From Roseburia sp. (GTDB lineage Bacteria > Bacillota > Clostridia > Lachnospirales > Lachnospiraceae): 52,790 nt of DNA. Positions 40,578 through 49,220 of this stretch are shown piece by piece. Below the pieces are notes generated by a model that searched no databases, was not told the DNA's origin, and saw nothing but the letters and a program-made list of their open reading frames with translations. The stretch lies in contig JAAUZB010000059.1 in the NCBI GenBank assembly GCA_014804775.1, forward strand, positions 10,277 through 63,066, in the 5' to 3' direction. The position numbers were made by a program, and so were the translations under genes. Positions within the stretch are counted from its first letter, which is position 1. Each line of letters opens with the position of its first letter.

Positions 40578-43088
40578 TTATACGGATGTCTGTTGGTGTT
40601 CCCCGTCTGTATTGACTAATTCATATAACTGACTCTCCCTGCTCATACGCATATCAAACGGTACTGTTACCGCGCCCATTTTCAAAAGTCCTGTCCCGGC
40701 AGACGCTCCTTCCACAAAATTGAACATTGCAGGACTGATAGATGGCAGAAACTCTGCAAGAAGTTTTCTGTCAATCGTAGACTGATTCAACAATGCAAAA
40801 TATTCAGTGTTGGACAATAACGCCGCCAATTTTGTTGAGTCAGGTGAGTTATTGATCAAATCTGTCATGTTCTGTGTGATTCCTGTCAAAGATCCTTTAA
40901 GTTTTCTCACCTCTTTCCAGAGTTTAATGACATACTCCGCCACTGTTGGTATAGCCAGCAGTTCATGAAATTCGTCAATATACAAGTCTGTCCAGTACCC
41001 TTCACTAAAATTATTCTTTATTTTATCCTTTACGATTTCCAGCATGACAAGCATACATGTAACACGCAAATTTGTTTTTATCCCGCTGATATCAAACGTC
41101 AAGAACTTTTTATTCAGATCGACATTAGTTCTATGATTAAACAGGTTAAGCGAACCGTTAACAAAAATCTGCATATGTGCTGCAAGTTTAGACGCCACAA
41201 AATTTTCCTTATCCATAAGTTTCTGATAAATGTCCTGCAGTGTCGGACTGTATGCCCGCATCTGTTCTTCTGACGACAGGTCAGACACAACCGGCAGCGA
41301 GGTCTCCTTTGTCTGCATATATTTTGGTACACTGTATTCTGTTATCTCTGCCCCTTCCCCGTTCATTTTTTTTCTCAGCGCATAATTTTCTGAGTATACC
41401 TGATCAATTACCTCGTCCAGTATACCCTGCTCCTCGGCATCAATATCCCTCCTCATGCAGCTGGAAAGCAGTGTTATAATAAAATCCGTCTTTTCTGCCA
41501 CAATCTCCTGCATGGCAGCATAATCTACATCCTCAAAGTTGACATCTAACGGATTGACATATATCTCTTTTTGCGTATCAAATGAAATCACTGTACCATT
41601 AATCCCTGGTGCATGTGCAATGTTCCGGTACTCATTTTGAGGATCAATAATCAAAATCTGATCCTCTGGATGATTTAATGCCATACTTATAATCTCGCAT
41701 TTTGCAAATACAGACTTACCGCTCCCAGTCTTACCCAGAATCATACCATGATAACTTTGAAGCAGCTTTCTATTAGCAAGGATTGCATTCTGGCTTAATT
41801 TATTTATTCCATAGTAAGTCCCATCCTGGTCATTCAGCTCCTGTGTTTTAAAAGGCATATACATTGCCAGACAGGGAGCAGACAAATTACAGACCCGCTT
41901 AAACTCTTGGATTCCAAACATAAACGCTGAATTGATGCCCTGCCTCTGCATATTGAAGCAAACCTGCAATTCAAATGACTTTACTCCGGCAATAGAATTG
42001 ATCTTGTCCGTTATTTTTTTCAGGTCATCCAACGTATCCGTCAAAAACATGACCAATACAGTGGTATTAAAATAATGATCGTCTCCTTCTGAAACCTGCC
42101 TCGCAAAAGCATTGAGCGCCTCTTTTTCAGATAGCAGCTTATCACTTGCATCACTTAAAAAGTCATTATTATTTCTGTTCCGCTGTTTCTCATTTTCAAT
42201 CTTCATACCAACAGACGCATGTTTTCTTCCTATCTCCTGTTTAAGACCGGCCAGATCCAACGGCTCCGAATTAATGGAAATGTAACTAGTACAACATAAA
42301 TTGGAAAATTCAGATATAATATCAGATTCCAAACTCTGTGCATGCTTTGATATGTACATTACCCTTCCGTAGCGGCATCCGTTCATCACAAAATAATCAT
42401 TGTAAAAAACGATAGATTCTGGCGACACTATATTAATCCAGTCATTCCGTTTTTCAATGCTTTGATCGTAATCAAACTTATAATTTGTACGCAATCCGGA
42501 ATGTGTAAAATTATACCAGCTCTGTATCCTCTCATTGATAGTCTGCGGAATAATCTGTGATCCTGCCATGCCGTTTACGCCAATCTGAATAAGCGCACTT
42601 CCAAGTGCAGCTTCCAGACTTGCGAATATTCCTTTGGCTTCTTTGATACTTTCGGCTCTAACGGTAAGAGTCAAATATATTGTCTGATAAAGCCCCTGCC
42701 TTGCATCAGTTACATTTGTGCTGATAACTTCATTAAAAGCATTTCTCAGTTCATCCTTGCTGTCCCCACGATTTTGATATAAAAGTTTACGATTAAAAGC
42801 GGCTTCATCCGCATACTCATTTGCAACCGTAAATGAAAATCTGCATGGCATACTGTTAAGGACTCTGCTAAAATTAATGATGATGCTTTTCTGTTCCGCA
42901 TCCGTAACTCCGGCAAAATTAATATCCGTCAAAACAAAGCACTTGGAATATTTGTTCTGATTTAACTCATAAATTCCTGTACTATCAATTGCTTTCACAC
43001 TGAACAGTTCCTGTACCGACTGTGGCTTTATAAAAAGCGGCTCATCATATTGTTTTGTTTTACTGTATTTTGTTTGGATTACAGGCAT
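40578..43088 (-). CDS. VirB4-type conjugation ATPase
   Basis: An 836-aa ATPase powering the T4SS. The N-terminal domain (residues 1-420) is of VirB4/TraE type. Walker A is ILGKTGSGKSVFAK near residue 455, followed by LIIDPQNEYRNIA. Walker B is DLYIDEFHELL near residue 700, then LKGSLTGITQNMTDL. The length is in the family range. It lies between an ATPase-less VirB4-like gene and the NlpC/P60 gene. AAAGGAG is well placed before the ATG. Confidence 0.94.
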   Translation of the reverse strand: MPVIQTKYSKTKQYDEPLFIKPQSVQELFSVKAIDSTGIYELNQNKYSKCFVLTDINFAGVTDAEQKSIIINFSRVLNSMPCRFSFTVANEYADEAAFNRKLLYQNRGDSKDELRNAFNEVISTNVTDARQGLYQTIYLTLTVRAESIKEAKGIFASLEAALGSALIQIGVNGMAGSQIIPQTINERIQSWYNFTHSGLRTNYKFDYDQSIEKRNDWINIVSPESIVFYNDYFVMNGCRYGRVMYISKHAQSLESDIISEFSNLCCTSYISINSEPLDLAGLKQEIGRKHASVGMKIENEKQRNRNNNDFLSDASDKLLSEKEALNAFARQVSEGDDHYFNTTVLVMFLTDTLDDLKKITDKINSIAGVKSFELQVCFNMQRQGINSAFMFGIQEFKRVCNLSAPCLAMYMPFKTQELNDQDGTYYGINKLSQNAILANRKLLQSYHGMILGKTGSGKSVFAKCEIISMALNHPEDQILIIDPQNEYRNIAHAPGINGTVISFDTQKEIYVNPLDVNFEDVDYAAMQEIVAEKTDFIITLLSSCMRRDIDAEEQGILDEVIDQVYSENYALRKKMNGEGAEITEYSVPKYMQTKETSLPVVSDLSSEEQMRAYSPTLQDIYQKLMDKENFVASKLAAHMQIFVNGSLNLFNHRTNVDLNKKFLTFDISGIKTNLRVTCMLVMLEIVKDKIKNNFSEGYWTDLYIDEFHELLAIPTVAEYVIKLWKEVRKLKGSLTGITQNMTDLINNSPDSTKLAALLSNTEYFALLNQSTIDRKLLAEFLPSISPAMFNFVEGASAGTGLLKMGAVTVPFDMRMSRESQLYELVNTDGEHQQTSV

Positions 43089-43111
43089 ATCAAATCTCCT
43101 TTACCTAAAAA

Positions 43112-44119
43112 TCATAATAGCAGACTGCTGGCAAATGCCATATCAGCATTTCTCATAGAACGAAAGTCCCGTATTCCCAGAGAACAAATACTGTAGAATA
43201 CTTCTGTTTCCCGACCACAACACGGAACAAAAAGGATTTCGTTTTCAATACCGACTTGGCTTATTTTTTTCTTTGCAGACATACGTTCCTTCTCCGAATC
43301 AGCCAGAACAGTACACAGATAAGAAAGATTAATATAGCGGGTGTTAGTAGTATCTATACTGCAGCTATATTTTTTCCCTATTTCATGATCCTGCATTTGA
43401 ACATCTTCCCCTGTAGGCATTTGCATGTCCACCACAAATTGAATATTTCCGTTGATTCCTCTTACAATACCATCAAGATCGGCTCTGTGATCGGGGAAAA
43501 GCTTCCCCAAAAAACAAATTCCATATTTCCCATGACATAGGAACTCCCCTTCTGTCGTCTCTGTCACAGGCTGATACAATGAATTCTTCCATGCTGTCTT
43601 TTTGTTGGCAAGACTTGTGATATCGTACTCCTTCATTTCCCCTGCACTGTTCATATGGATGAACATCAATACACTGTCAATAGGACATGCCAAAATAGAT
43701 ATATGAAGTTTTTCATTCATCTGGTCCTTTAATTTTGTGTCCAGCTCCTGCGTCTGAGTATAGACATCCGCATAATTTGAACCGGAAAAGTATATGCTCA
43801 TAAACATACACTCACGGTGTTTTTCTTCTTTATTTTTGCAGAATACTGACAATCGGATTCGGTTAGTTGTCATACCGCAGAGACTTTCCATAAACGCCTG
43901 TCTATTCTCTCCTAACGGCAATCCAACAGAATATATTTTTATGTACTCATTTTTGCCGATTTGAAATACGCAGTCCTCCTTCTGGATTGCCCCTATTCCC
44001 AGTGCGCTTTGTGTTGCTTTTGGCAACACTGTCAGGGACCGGTTCCGCTCCCTCTTCCTTTGTACCTCTTCCTTTGTTTTTTTATCTGCTCTCTGCAGAA
44101 AAGTTCTTATACTCGCCAT
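43112..44119 (-). CDS. VirB4 N-domain-like protein without ATPase domain, 335 aa
   Basis: A soluble protein resembling the N-terminal half of VirB4: a basic start (RKRERNRSLTVLP), a strand block (EYIKIYSVGLPLGENRQAFM), a RxRLSVFCKN segment, then KLHISILACPIDSVLMFIHM. No Walker A or B is present and the gene ends cleanly. It sits between the VirB11-like gene and full VirB4 with short gaps. It may pair with VirB4 as a regulatory subunit. The relation to VirB4 is judged by pattern only. Confidence 0.5.
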   Translation of the reverse strand: MASIRTFLQRADKKTKEEVQRKRERNRSLTVLPKATQSALGIGAIQKEDCVFQIGKNEYIKIYSVGLPLGENRQAFMESLCGMTTNRIRLSVFCKNKEEKHRECMFMSIYFSGSNYADVYTQTQELDTKLKDQMNEKLHISILACPIDSVLMFIHMNSAGEMKEYDITSLANKKTAWKNSLYQPVTETTEGEFLCHGKYGICFLGKLFPDHRADLDGIVRGINGNIQFVVDMQMPTGEDVQMQDHEIGKKYSCSIDTTNTRYINLSYLCTVLADSEKERMSAKKKISQVGIENEILFVPCCGRETEVFYSICSLGIRDFRSMRNADMAFASSLLL

Positions 44120-45376
44120 TTATCTAACTCCTTTTTTCTTATATACAAGATTATATTTTAGCTGCATTTTTTCACTGTCCCAGCCTGCAATTTCGTAAAT
44201 TTCAGCCACACTAAACCTGCGCAGATGAATCAAACTGAATTTCATAGAAGAGAGCATCTCCTCCAATGTTTCCATCGGATAATCCGATACGTATCTCGCC
44301 AGTTGTACAAGCCTGCGAACAGATGCCGGTGCGCTATTGCTGTGAATTGTACCGAAAAACCGTGCGCCTGTATTCAATGCCGTTGTAAAAACATGTAATG
44401 CCTCTCCACCTTTGATTTCACCAACCACGAAATTATCAATATCCTGCAACAGCCCAAACCGCAACAAATCCTCAAGGGAATACTCAATTGGTTCTCCGTT
44501 CTTTTTCATTTCCATAGTATGTTCGAATTGGATCTGCGGGTGTATGTCGGAATACAGCTCGTCCGACTCCTGCACTACCAGAACCGACTCCAAAAAGGAT
44601 ATGCTGTCTATCATATTATTAAGTAAAGACGTTTTCCCTGATCCGCCTCTTCCAGAGAGAAGAAAATGGTATCCGGATGCAATCCTGTCATACAGATAAT
44701 CCTGTATCTCATCATCCAGCATTCCCTGATTTTTTAAATAATCCCATGTGTACTTTTGTTTTGGAATTTTACGGATATGAAGGGACGAATCCTCTGTTGA
44801 TACAATACATTTCAACTGAACATCGATTCGCAAAAAATAATCGTCCACCCCTTTTCGGTCCGTGCAGTATTGCAGTGCTGCATCCTCATTTCTTTGAAGC
44901 CTATGAATCCGTAATAGACGCTCAAACCAACGGTTATAATCTTCCTCACTGAAAAATGAAATATTCGTCGTATAACGGTCACCGTTTGCTTTACAGGTGA
45001 TCCGGTTCCATGCGTACACTTTAATATCTGATACATCTTTTGCTTTAATGAGCGGAGTCAGCACATAATATCCAAATACACATTCCTGGAACATGTCCAG
45101 CAAAAATGCTTTATCCGCATCCGCTCCGTGATAATTGTATTTTATAAATTCTTTGGCTTTGTCCATAAGTCTGACAAAATCCTGCTCCGTTCCGGTGATG
45201 CACTTTGTTACCAATGCCGGATTAATGTCTACAACGGCTGCACGAAGCATTTCGAATGCATCACGAATTTTACTGTATTCATACAATGAAGAAATTGAAT
45301 AAATATTTTCTTTGTAATTACTTTCCTCATACCGCTTCACATCTTCTATCTCTTTTTTATAATGCAATTTTTCCAT
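44120..45376 (-). CDS. VirB11/CpaF-type secretion ATPase
   Basis: A 418-aa hexameric ATPase. The N-terminal domain is helical (residues 1-200). Walker A is LSGRGGSGKTSLLN near residue 243, the Asp box region is VVQESDELYSDIHPQ, the Walker B-type strand is FVVGEIKGGEALHV near residue 315, and the His box is FFGTIHSNSAPAS near residue 340. Gram-positive conjugation systems usually lack VirB11, so its presence between the relaxase and VirB4-like genes is notable. It starts one base after the relaxase stop. It is distinct from the CpaF-like ATPase at 19767. Confidence 0.87.
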   Translation of the reverse strand: MEKLHYKKEIEDVKRYEESNYKENIYSISSLYEYSKIRDAFEMLRAAVVDINPALVTKCITGTEQDFVRLMDKAKEFIKYNYHGADADKAFLLDMFQECVFGYYVLTPLIKAKDVSDIKVYAWNRITCKANGDRYTTNISFFSEEDYNRWFERLLRIHRLQRNEDAALQYCTDRKGVDDYFLRIDVQLKCIVSTEDSSLHIRKIPKQKYTWDYLKNQGMLDDEIQDYLYDRIASGYHFLLSGRGGSGKTSLLNNMIDSISFLESVLVVQESDELYSDIHPQIQFEHTMEMKKNGEPIEYSLEDLLRFGLLQDIDNFVVGEIKGGEALHVFTTALNTGARFFGTIHSNSAPASVRRLVQLARYVSDYPMETLEEMLSSMKFSLIHLRRFSVAEIYEIAGWDSEKMQLKYNLVYKKKGVR

Positions 45377-47257
45377 TTACCTTACATCAGCTCCCATCTT
45401 CCATCTCTTTTCCTCGGACTTTGCAGATTTCATATCTGTTCCATAATCGCGCGCCAATTTTTCATCCGCAAATTTTTTGCATTCTGTAAATCCATACTGT
45501 TTTTGGATACTCTTAATCTGTTGCAAAAATTCTTTGTTACCGTCCCTATTATCCAATTTTAAGATTGTTTTTCCTTGTTTATCTATCAGTGCAATTTCAT
45601 ATATTTGTCTCGTCTTTCCATCTGGTGTGGTCGGTGCGAATCTATGTACCTTAACGGATACATCAGAATCTTTTGAAGCTATAAAAAATGTATCCCACTT
45701 ATATATTCCAATTTTTTCTCTTTCTCTCGAATCGTATAGTCCAATCAAATCGGCAAGAGGACCGATTCCCTCTATATTGCCTTCACGTTTCGCAGAATAT
45801 CTTTTTATTTCCCGATATTCTTCTGATAGTTCTTGTAGCTGCGCGTGAGCATACATCGTTCGCTCATCACATTCCTGCAGAAATGCCGCCACTTCAGTAA
45901 TATCCTTATTATATCCGTCTCTTAACCGTCTCGTTAAAATCCGGTATTGCTCAAACTCCGGTCTGTAATCTGCAACACCCTCATGTTCATACAGATATGC
46001 TTTTTTTTGAATTTCTTTCATTTCACTGTATATGTCTAAAATAGGTTTATACTTTCTTTTTTGCGAGGCAATGATCTTTTTTTCCTCCATTACTTTTTTC
46101 TTTGCCTCTATAATTCCATCCATAGCTCCCTGCAGCGTGCCGTTCCTGGAATAAAACCGTACATATGCATTAATCCTCTCCTGCTGATTCAACTGATCTG
46201 CTATATGATTCAGCTGCCAGTTCATCTGTTGGTGCTCTCTCCACGGGTTTCTCCCAAGCTTTATTTGACTGAGAATATATTTTTTCTGCTCCGGATTCAT
46301 ATCTTTATATTTCCCCATTTTTGAAATCACTGGGGTAAAAACTGCCGCCGGTTTTTCTTGCATTGTATAGTCATTCACCGACACCTCTACAAATTCTCTT
46401 TTTCGGGATGCAATCCTCTCCACAATCGCATCCTTTGTATAATTTGCTCCAAGCTTATACGTTCTGATTGCTTTTCCCATATCGTCCGTTTTCAGCGATA
46501 TATATTCTCCAATATTTACAGATACACCGTTTTTTCTCAGATTATGGACAAAATCATTAAAATCATTCGACTGTTCAATTGCAAGGTCAATTGCCTTTCG
46601 CATAGCTATTTTCCGTTCAGCAAAAGATATCTTTTCCTCTTCGTATTCCTTTTCCCATTTTGCATTGGGCGTAAACCCGTATTTTTTTGCGTATTTATTA
46701 ATACATGGATGCAATACCATTGTCATAAATTTGTCATCCTGATGTATCTTTCTTCCATTCAATCCAACCGAGTTAATTATAAAGTGAATATGTAAATTAT
46801 CCGTATTCGTATGTACTGCAAAAATCACCTGATGATCTGGAAACACTTCTTTCATTACATCATTACATAGCTGCATAAGTTTTGATGCATTTTTTATATC
46901 TGACTCTGCTTCTGATAATGATATGATCCCATGCAGGGCAGCGCGTCCGTCTGTCTTTTCATAAAATTTTTTCACCTCCATCATTTCCGCCACAGCGCCT
47001 TTTATATCAGTAGAAACTAAGTTCCGACTGCCAACATAAGCACCAGAAACTGTTTTGATGTCATTCTCTACATATTGGCACTCTCTTCCTAGCTGCCCCA
47101 GAGGGTCATTAATAGCACTTTGTTCCATTGCCAGCTCATAATCTGTCTTTTCATTATCTAAGATATATTTTATACTGTCCTTTAACTGAGCTGCCGATCC
47201 TTTTGTCATCGTTGCTGACTGAATATTCCAGACCTTGCATACAACACCTTTTTCCAT
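45377..47257 (-). CDS. MOBP-type relaxase
   Basis: A 626-aa relaxase. The N-terminal domain begins WNIQSATMTKGSAAQLKDSI; the third motif is HTNTDNLHIHFIINSV near residue 152, giving the HxH metal site, and the nicking Tyr is likely in one of the early Tyr residues (KYILDNEKTDY). After residue 210 the chain is helical with a long charged C-terminal domain (to residue 626), which ends KRWKMGADVR. ATG at 47257 follows AGGAAAGG; the longer GTG reading starts inside the regulatory palindrome. It follows the mobC-like gene and precedes the VirB11-like gene. Confidence 0.88.
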   Translation of the reverse strand: MEKGVVCKVWNIQSATMTKGSAAQLKDSIKYILDNEKTDYELAMEQSAINDPLGQLGRECQYVENDIKTVSGAYVGSRNLVSTDIKGAVAEMMEVKKFYEKTDGRAALHGIISLSEAESDIKNASKLMQLCNDVMKEVFPDHQVIFAVHTNTDNLHIHFIINSVGLNGRKIHQDDKFMTMVLHPCINKYAKKYGFTPNAKWEKEYEEEKISFAERKIAMRKAIDLAIEQSNDFNDFVHNLRKNGVSVNIGEYISLKTDDMGKAIRTYKLGANYTKDAIVERIASRKREFVEVSVNDYTMQEKPAAVFTPVISKMGKYKDMNPEQKKYILSQIKLGRNPWREHQQMNWQLNHIADQLNQQERINAYVRFYSRNGTLQGAMDGIIEAKKKVMEEKKIIASQKRKYKPILDIYSEMKEIQKKAYLYEHEGVADYRPEFEQYRILTRRLRDGYNKDITEVAAFLQECDERTMYAHAQLQELSEEYREIKRYSAKREGNIEGIGPLADLIGLYDSREREKIGIYKWDTFFIASKDSDVSVKVHRFAPTTPDGKTRQIYEIALIDKQGKTILKLDNRDGNKEFLQQIKSIQKQYGFTECKKFADEKLARDYGTDMKSAKSEEKRWKMGADVR

Positions 47258-47291
47258 GCCAAAATTATAGTTTCCTTTCCTTGTATGTACC

Positions 47292-47310
47292 TTGTGCCAA
47301 CTTGGCACAA
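47292..47310. promoter_or_regulatory. Palindrome TTGTGCCAA-N-TTGGCACAA, copy 3
   Basis: Perfect 9-bp arms around one base between mobC-like and relaxase genes, 35 bases before the relaxase ATG. Confidence 0.85.
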
Positions 47311-47312
47311 AG

Positions 47313-47603
47313 TTATTTCAGTCCTTTCATTAAAGTATTTATTTTTTTCATATCTTCATATATGTGTAATTTTTCCACATCATTTATTCTGCCTGTTATA
47401 ATCAGTTCATTAATAGAAGTGTTTAATTCCGCAATCGCTTCTATAAGTTCTTTGTTCCTCAAGAACACCGGCACTTTATTTTCATGCTCTGCAATCAGAA
47501 ACCGGATATATGCTGATTTTGACATCCCCATCTCGAAACGCTTTCGTTGAAACAGATCTATATCTGATTCGCTCATAGAAACTGTAAATCTTTCCATTGC
47601 CAT
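47313..47603 (-). CDS. MobC-like ribbon-helix-helix relaxosome protein
   Basis: A 96-aa protein with the start MERFTVSMSESDIDLFQRKR, then FEMGMSKSAYIRFLIAEHE: a strand followed by two helices as in ribbon-helix-helix DNA-binding proteins. The C-terminal part (NKELIEAIAELNTSINELII) resembles MobC/BfmC accessory proteins, which bind oriT and help relaxase nick. It is immediately upstream of the relaxase gene. GAGGGG lies 8 bases before the ATG. Confidence 0.82.
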   Translation of the reverse strand: MAMERFTVSMSESDIDLFQRKRFEMGMSKSAYIRFLIAEHENKVPVFLRNKELIEAIAELNTSINELIITGRINDVEKLHIYEDMKKINTLMKGLK

Positions 47604-47620
47604 AAAATATTCCCCTCACT

Positions 47621-47639
47621 TTGTGCCAGCTTGGCACAA
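47621..47639. promoter_or_regulatory. Palindrome TTGTGCCAG-N-TTGGCACAA, copy 4
   Basis: Eight of nine base pairs match around one base. Lies 18 bases upstream of the mobC-like start and just after the 379-aa gene. Confidence 0.8.
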
Positions 47640-47643
47640 TGTT

Positions 47644-48783
47644 TTATGTATCAAGCATTGAATCGTCAAATTCTATAAGCGATTCTTCTGTATCTGGTAT
47701 AAAATCAGATATTGTTTCTTCATCTTCATGGGAATTCGCGACAGTTTGTGCCAAATTGGCACAAACTGTCGCGTCCGCCAGATCAGACAGGATCATACAG
47801 ATATTATTTAACTTATCTTTTAAATCCTCTAATAACTCAAAAGGAACGAGTTGAAACTTTTGAGATTTTCCATTTATGTCTGCACTCACATACCAGTCAC
47901 CACGCACTAGCTCTTCCGCGAGTTCTTTTTTTAAGTTATATTCTGTCCCCTTATGTGCTTCCGAAACATAGAATTCTATGACCTCTTTATTGAATAGTTC
48001 TATCGGCTGCTCTAATAATTCAATTATCACATTTGCATTCAACCCGATTTCCGAGGCTCCTATCAGCGTTTTCAAATAATCTCTTGAAATTCCCGGTGTA
48101 AGAAGAATATATTTCAAATACTTCTCTTCATTGGATGCCTCTGTCCGGAGCAACTCAATAATCTGATTTTTTCTGTTAAGATCGAATTGATCCGCTAATT
48201 CTTTCGCAGAAGCCTTACCGCTTTTCAGCTGTTCATATCCATTTTTCCAAAACAGTAATTTCTCCAATAAAATATGTTTTGTGTTCCGTGCAGACTTTTT
48301 TGCTGCATTTTCCTTATTTAACTCATTTTTTAACGGAGTAAACCAACTGGGTCTTTTAGATTCATATATTCCCGGTCGATCTGATACGTTATTGATCAGT
48401 GAGGGGCTTCCATCACTTTTTGCAACAATTTCATTGCCGTCCCTATCTACGGCCTTAACACATGACACAACAATTTCCTGTTCTGTAAATTTTTTTACAA
48501 ACTCCATAATACTCATAGTGGTATTATTCAGTTTTTCATTTACAGACTTTTGCACAGTCAGTTCATCATTCAATTCCGCCAGTTCACGTTCTCTGTCTTC
48601 AAGCTGGTAACGGATGTCAAATAACTCTTCTGACAACAGATTAACCTTTTCATGGCTAGTCTCATACAGATATTTATATGTCTGGTGATCCTTGTCTTCA
48701 TATTCATCTATATCAACTAATGTCTTATCTGGAAACACAGTTTGAATTGTCTCCAAGACCGATCTCATATCTTTATCATCCAT
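47644..48783 (-). CDS. Hypothetical coiled-coil protein, 379 aa, before mobC
   Basis: Not recognised. It starts MDDKDMRSVLETIQTVFPDK, has a coiled coil near residues 55-90 (LLSEELFDIRYQLEDRERE, LAELNDELTVQKSV), a middle region with WFTPLKNELNKENAAKKS, a helical part, and an acidic C-terminus (HEDEETISDFIPDTEESLIE). The ATG at 48783 has AAAGGA 9 bases upstream; the ATG at 48819 has none. The frame passes through a 37-bp perfect palindrome near its 3' end, adding the octapeptide CANLAQTV. It heads the mob operon, so it may act in the relaxosome. Confidence 0.55.
   Translation of the reverse strand: MDDKDMRSVLETIQTVFPDKTLVDIDEYEDKDHQTYKYLYETSHEKVNLLSEELFDIRYQLEDRERELAELNDELTVQKSVNEKLNNTTMSIMEFVKKFTEQEIVVSCVKAVDRDGNEIVAKSDGSPSLINNVSDRPGIYESKRPSWFTPLKNELNKENAAKKSARNTKHILLEKLLFWKNGYEQLKSGKASAKELADQFDLNRKNQIIELLRTEASNEEKYLKYILLTPGISRDYLKTLIGASEIGLNANVIIELLEQPIELFNKEVIEFYVSEAHKGTEYNLKKELAEELVRGDWYVSADINGKSQKFQLVPFELLEDLKDKLNNICMILSDLADATVCANLAQTVANSHEDEETISDFIPDTEESLIEFDDSMLDT
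47737..47773. promoter_or_regulatory. 37-bp perfect palindrome containing the TTGTGCCAA motif, copy 5
   Basis: CGCGACAGTTTGTGCCAA is followed by one base and its exact complement: 18-bp arms with no mismatch. It lies inside the coding region of the 379-aa gene, about 135 bases before the mobC-like start. Confidence 0.9.
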
Positions 48784-48850
48784 ACCGACTTTTCCTTTAA
48801 AATATATTTTTGGCATCATAAATAATCATAAAGAATCAAAGCACCTTTTT

Positions 48851-48870
48851 TGTTATACTCAAGACCATAT
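48851..48870 (-). promoter_or_regulatory. Shared promoter box, copy 3 (mob operon)
   Basis: TGTTATACTCAAGACCATAT on the plus strand. On the minus strand it reads into TATAAC as the -10, about 70 bases before the 379-aa gene start. Confidence 0.6.
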
Positions 48871-48895
48871 ATTTCAAAAAAAGTTGCACTCCAGC

Positions 48896-49012
48896 CAATA
48901 TCCATCAAGATGGAAAAGTAATGCTGTGCATCAATATCCATCAAGATGGAAAAGTAATGCTGTGCATCAATATCCATCAAGATGGATCCCCATAAAGATG
49001 TAAAAGTAATGT
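48896..49012. repeat. Tandem 36-bp repeats with internal palindrome (iteron-like)
   Basis: Two exact 36-bp units (48896-48931 and 48932-48967) begin CAATATCCATCAAGATGG. A third starts at 48968, keeps the first 19 bases and then decays, ending in TAAAAGTAATG near 49010. Each unit holds the palindrome TCCATC-AA-GATGGA, so the palindromes are spaced exactly 36 bp apart. The open frames here only reflect the repeats and are not genes. Confidence 0.9.
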
Positions 49013-49019
49013 AGCAGGA

Positions 49020-49130
49020 TACGCCTAAATGCATACTCCCGTCCGCTTCGCGGGGAGCATGATTTACGCACACCAAACCGCCAGGCGGATTTGCAGCAAG
49101 GGGCAACCCCTAACACCCCACGCCAAAAAC
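49020..49130. other. Candidate origin of transfer (oriT)
   Basis: A GC-rich patch in an AT-rich setting next to the mob genes. It holds CCGCTTCGCGG-type symmetry near 49052, the palindrome CCGCCAGGCGG (49079-49089) and the hairpin AGGGG-CAA-CCCCT followed by AACACCCC (49098-49120). Hairpin plus short C-rich tail beside mobC and relaxase is the usual oriT arrangement. The nick site is not known. Confidence 0.5.
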
Positions 49131-49133
49131 ACT

Positions 49134-49152
49134 TTGTGCCAACTTGGCACAA
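49134..49152. promoter_or_regulatory. Palindrome TTGTGCCAA-N-TTGGCACAA, copy 6
   Basis: Perfect 9-bp arms around one base, between the candidate oriT and the end of the PHP gene. Confidence 0.85.
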
Positions 49153-49220
49153 TCCCTCTTATCAGGACACAAAAAATAAGAGTCACCCTGTGGCAACTCT
49201 TATCTATATTTTATAATCGA

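Noticed and set aside
48896-49012. CRISPR-like repeats
   Set aside because: The 36-bp units are directly adjacent with no spacers and each has an internal palindrome, so they are iteron-like.
48816-49152. Small proteins encoded across the repeat and oriT region
   Set aside because: The frames contain repeated segments created by the DNA repeats, start inside a palindrome and lack ribosome sites.
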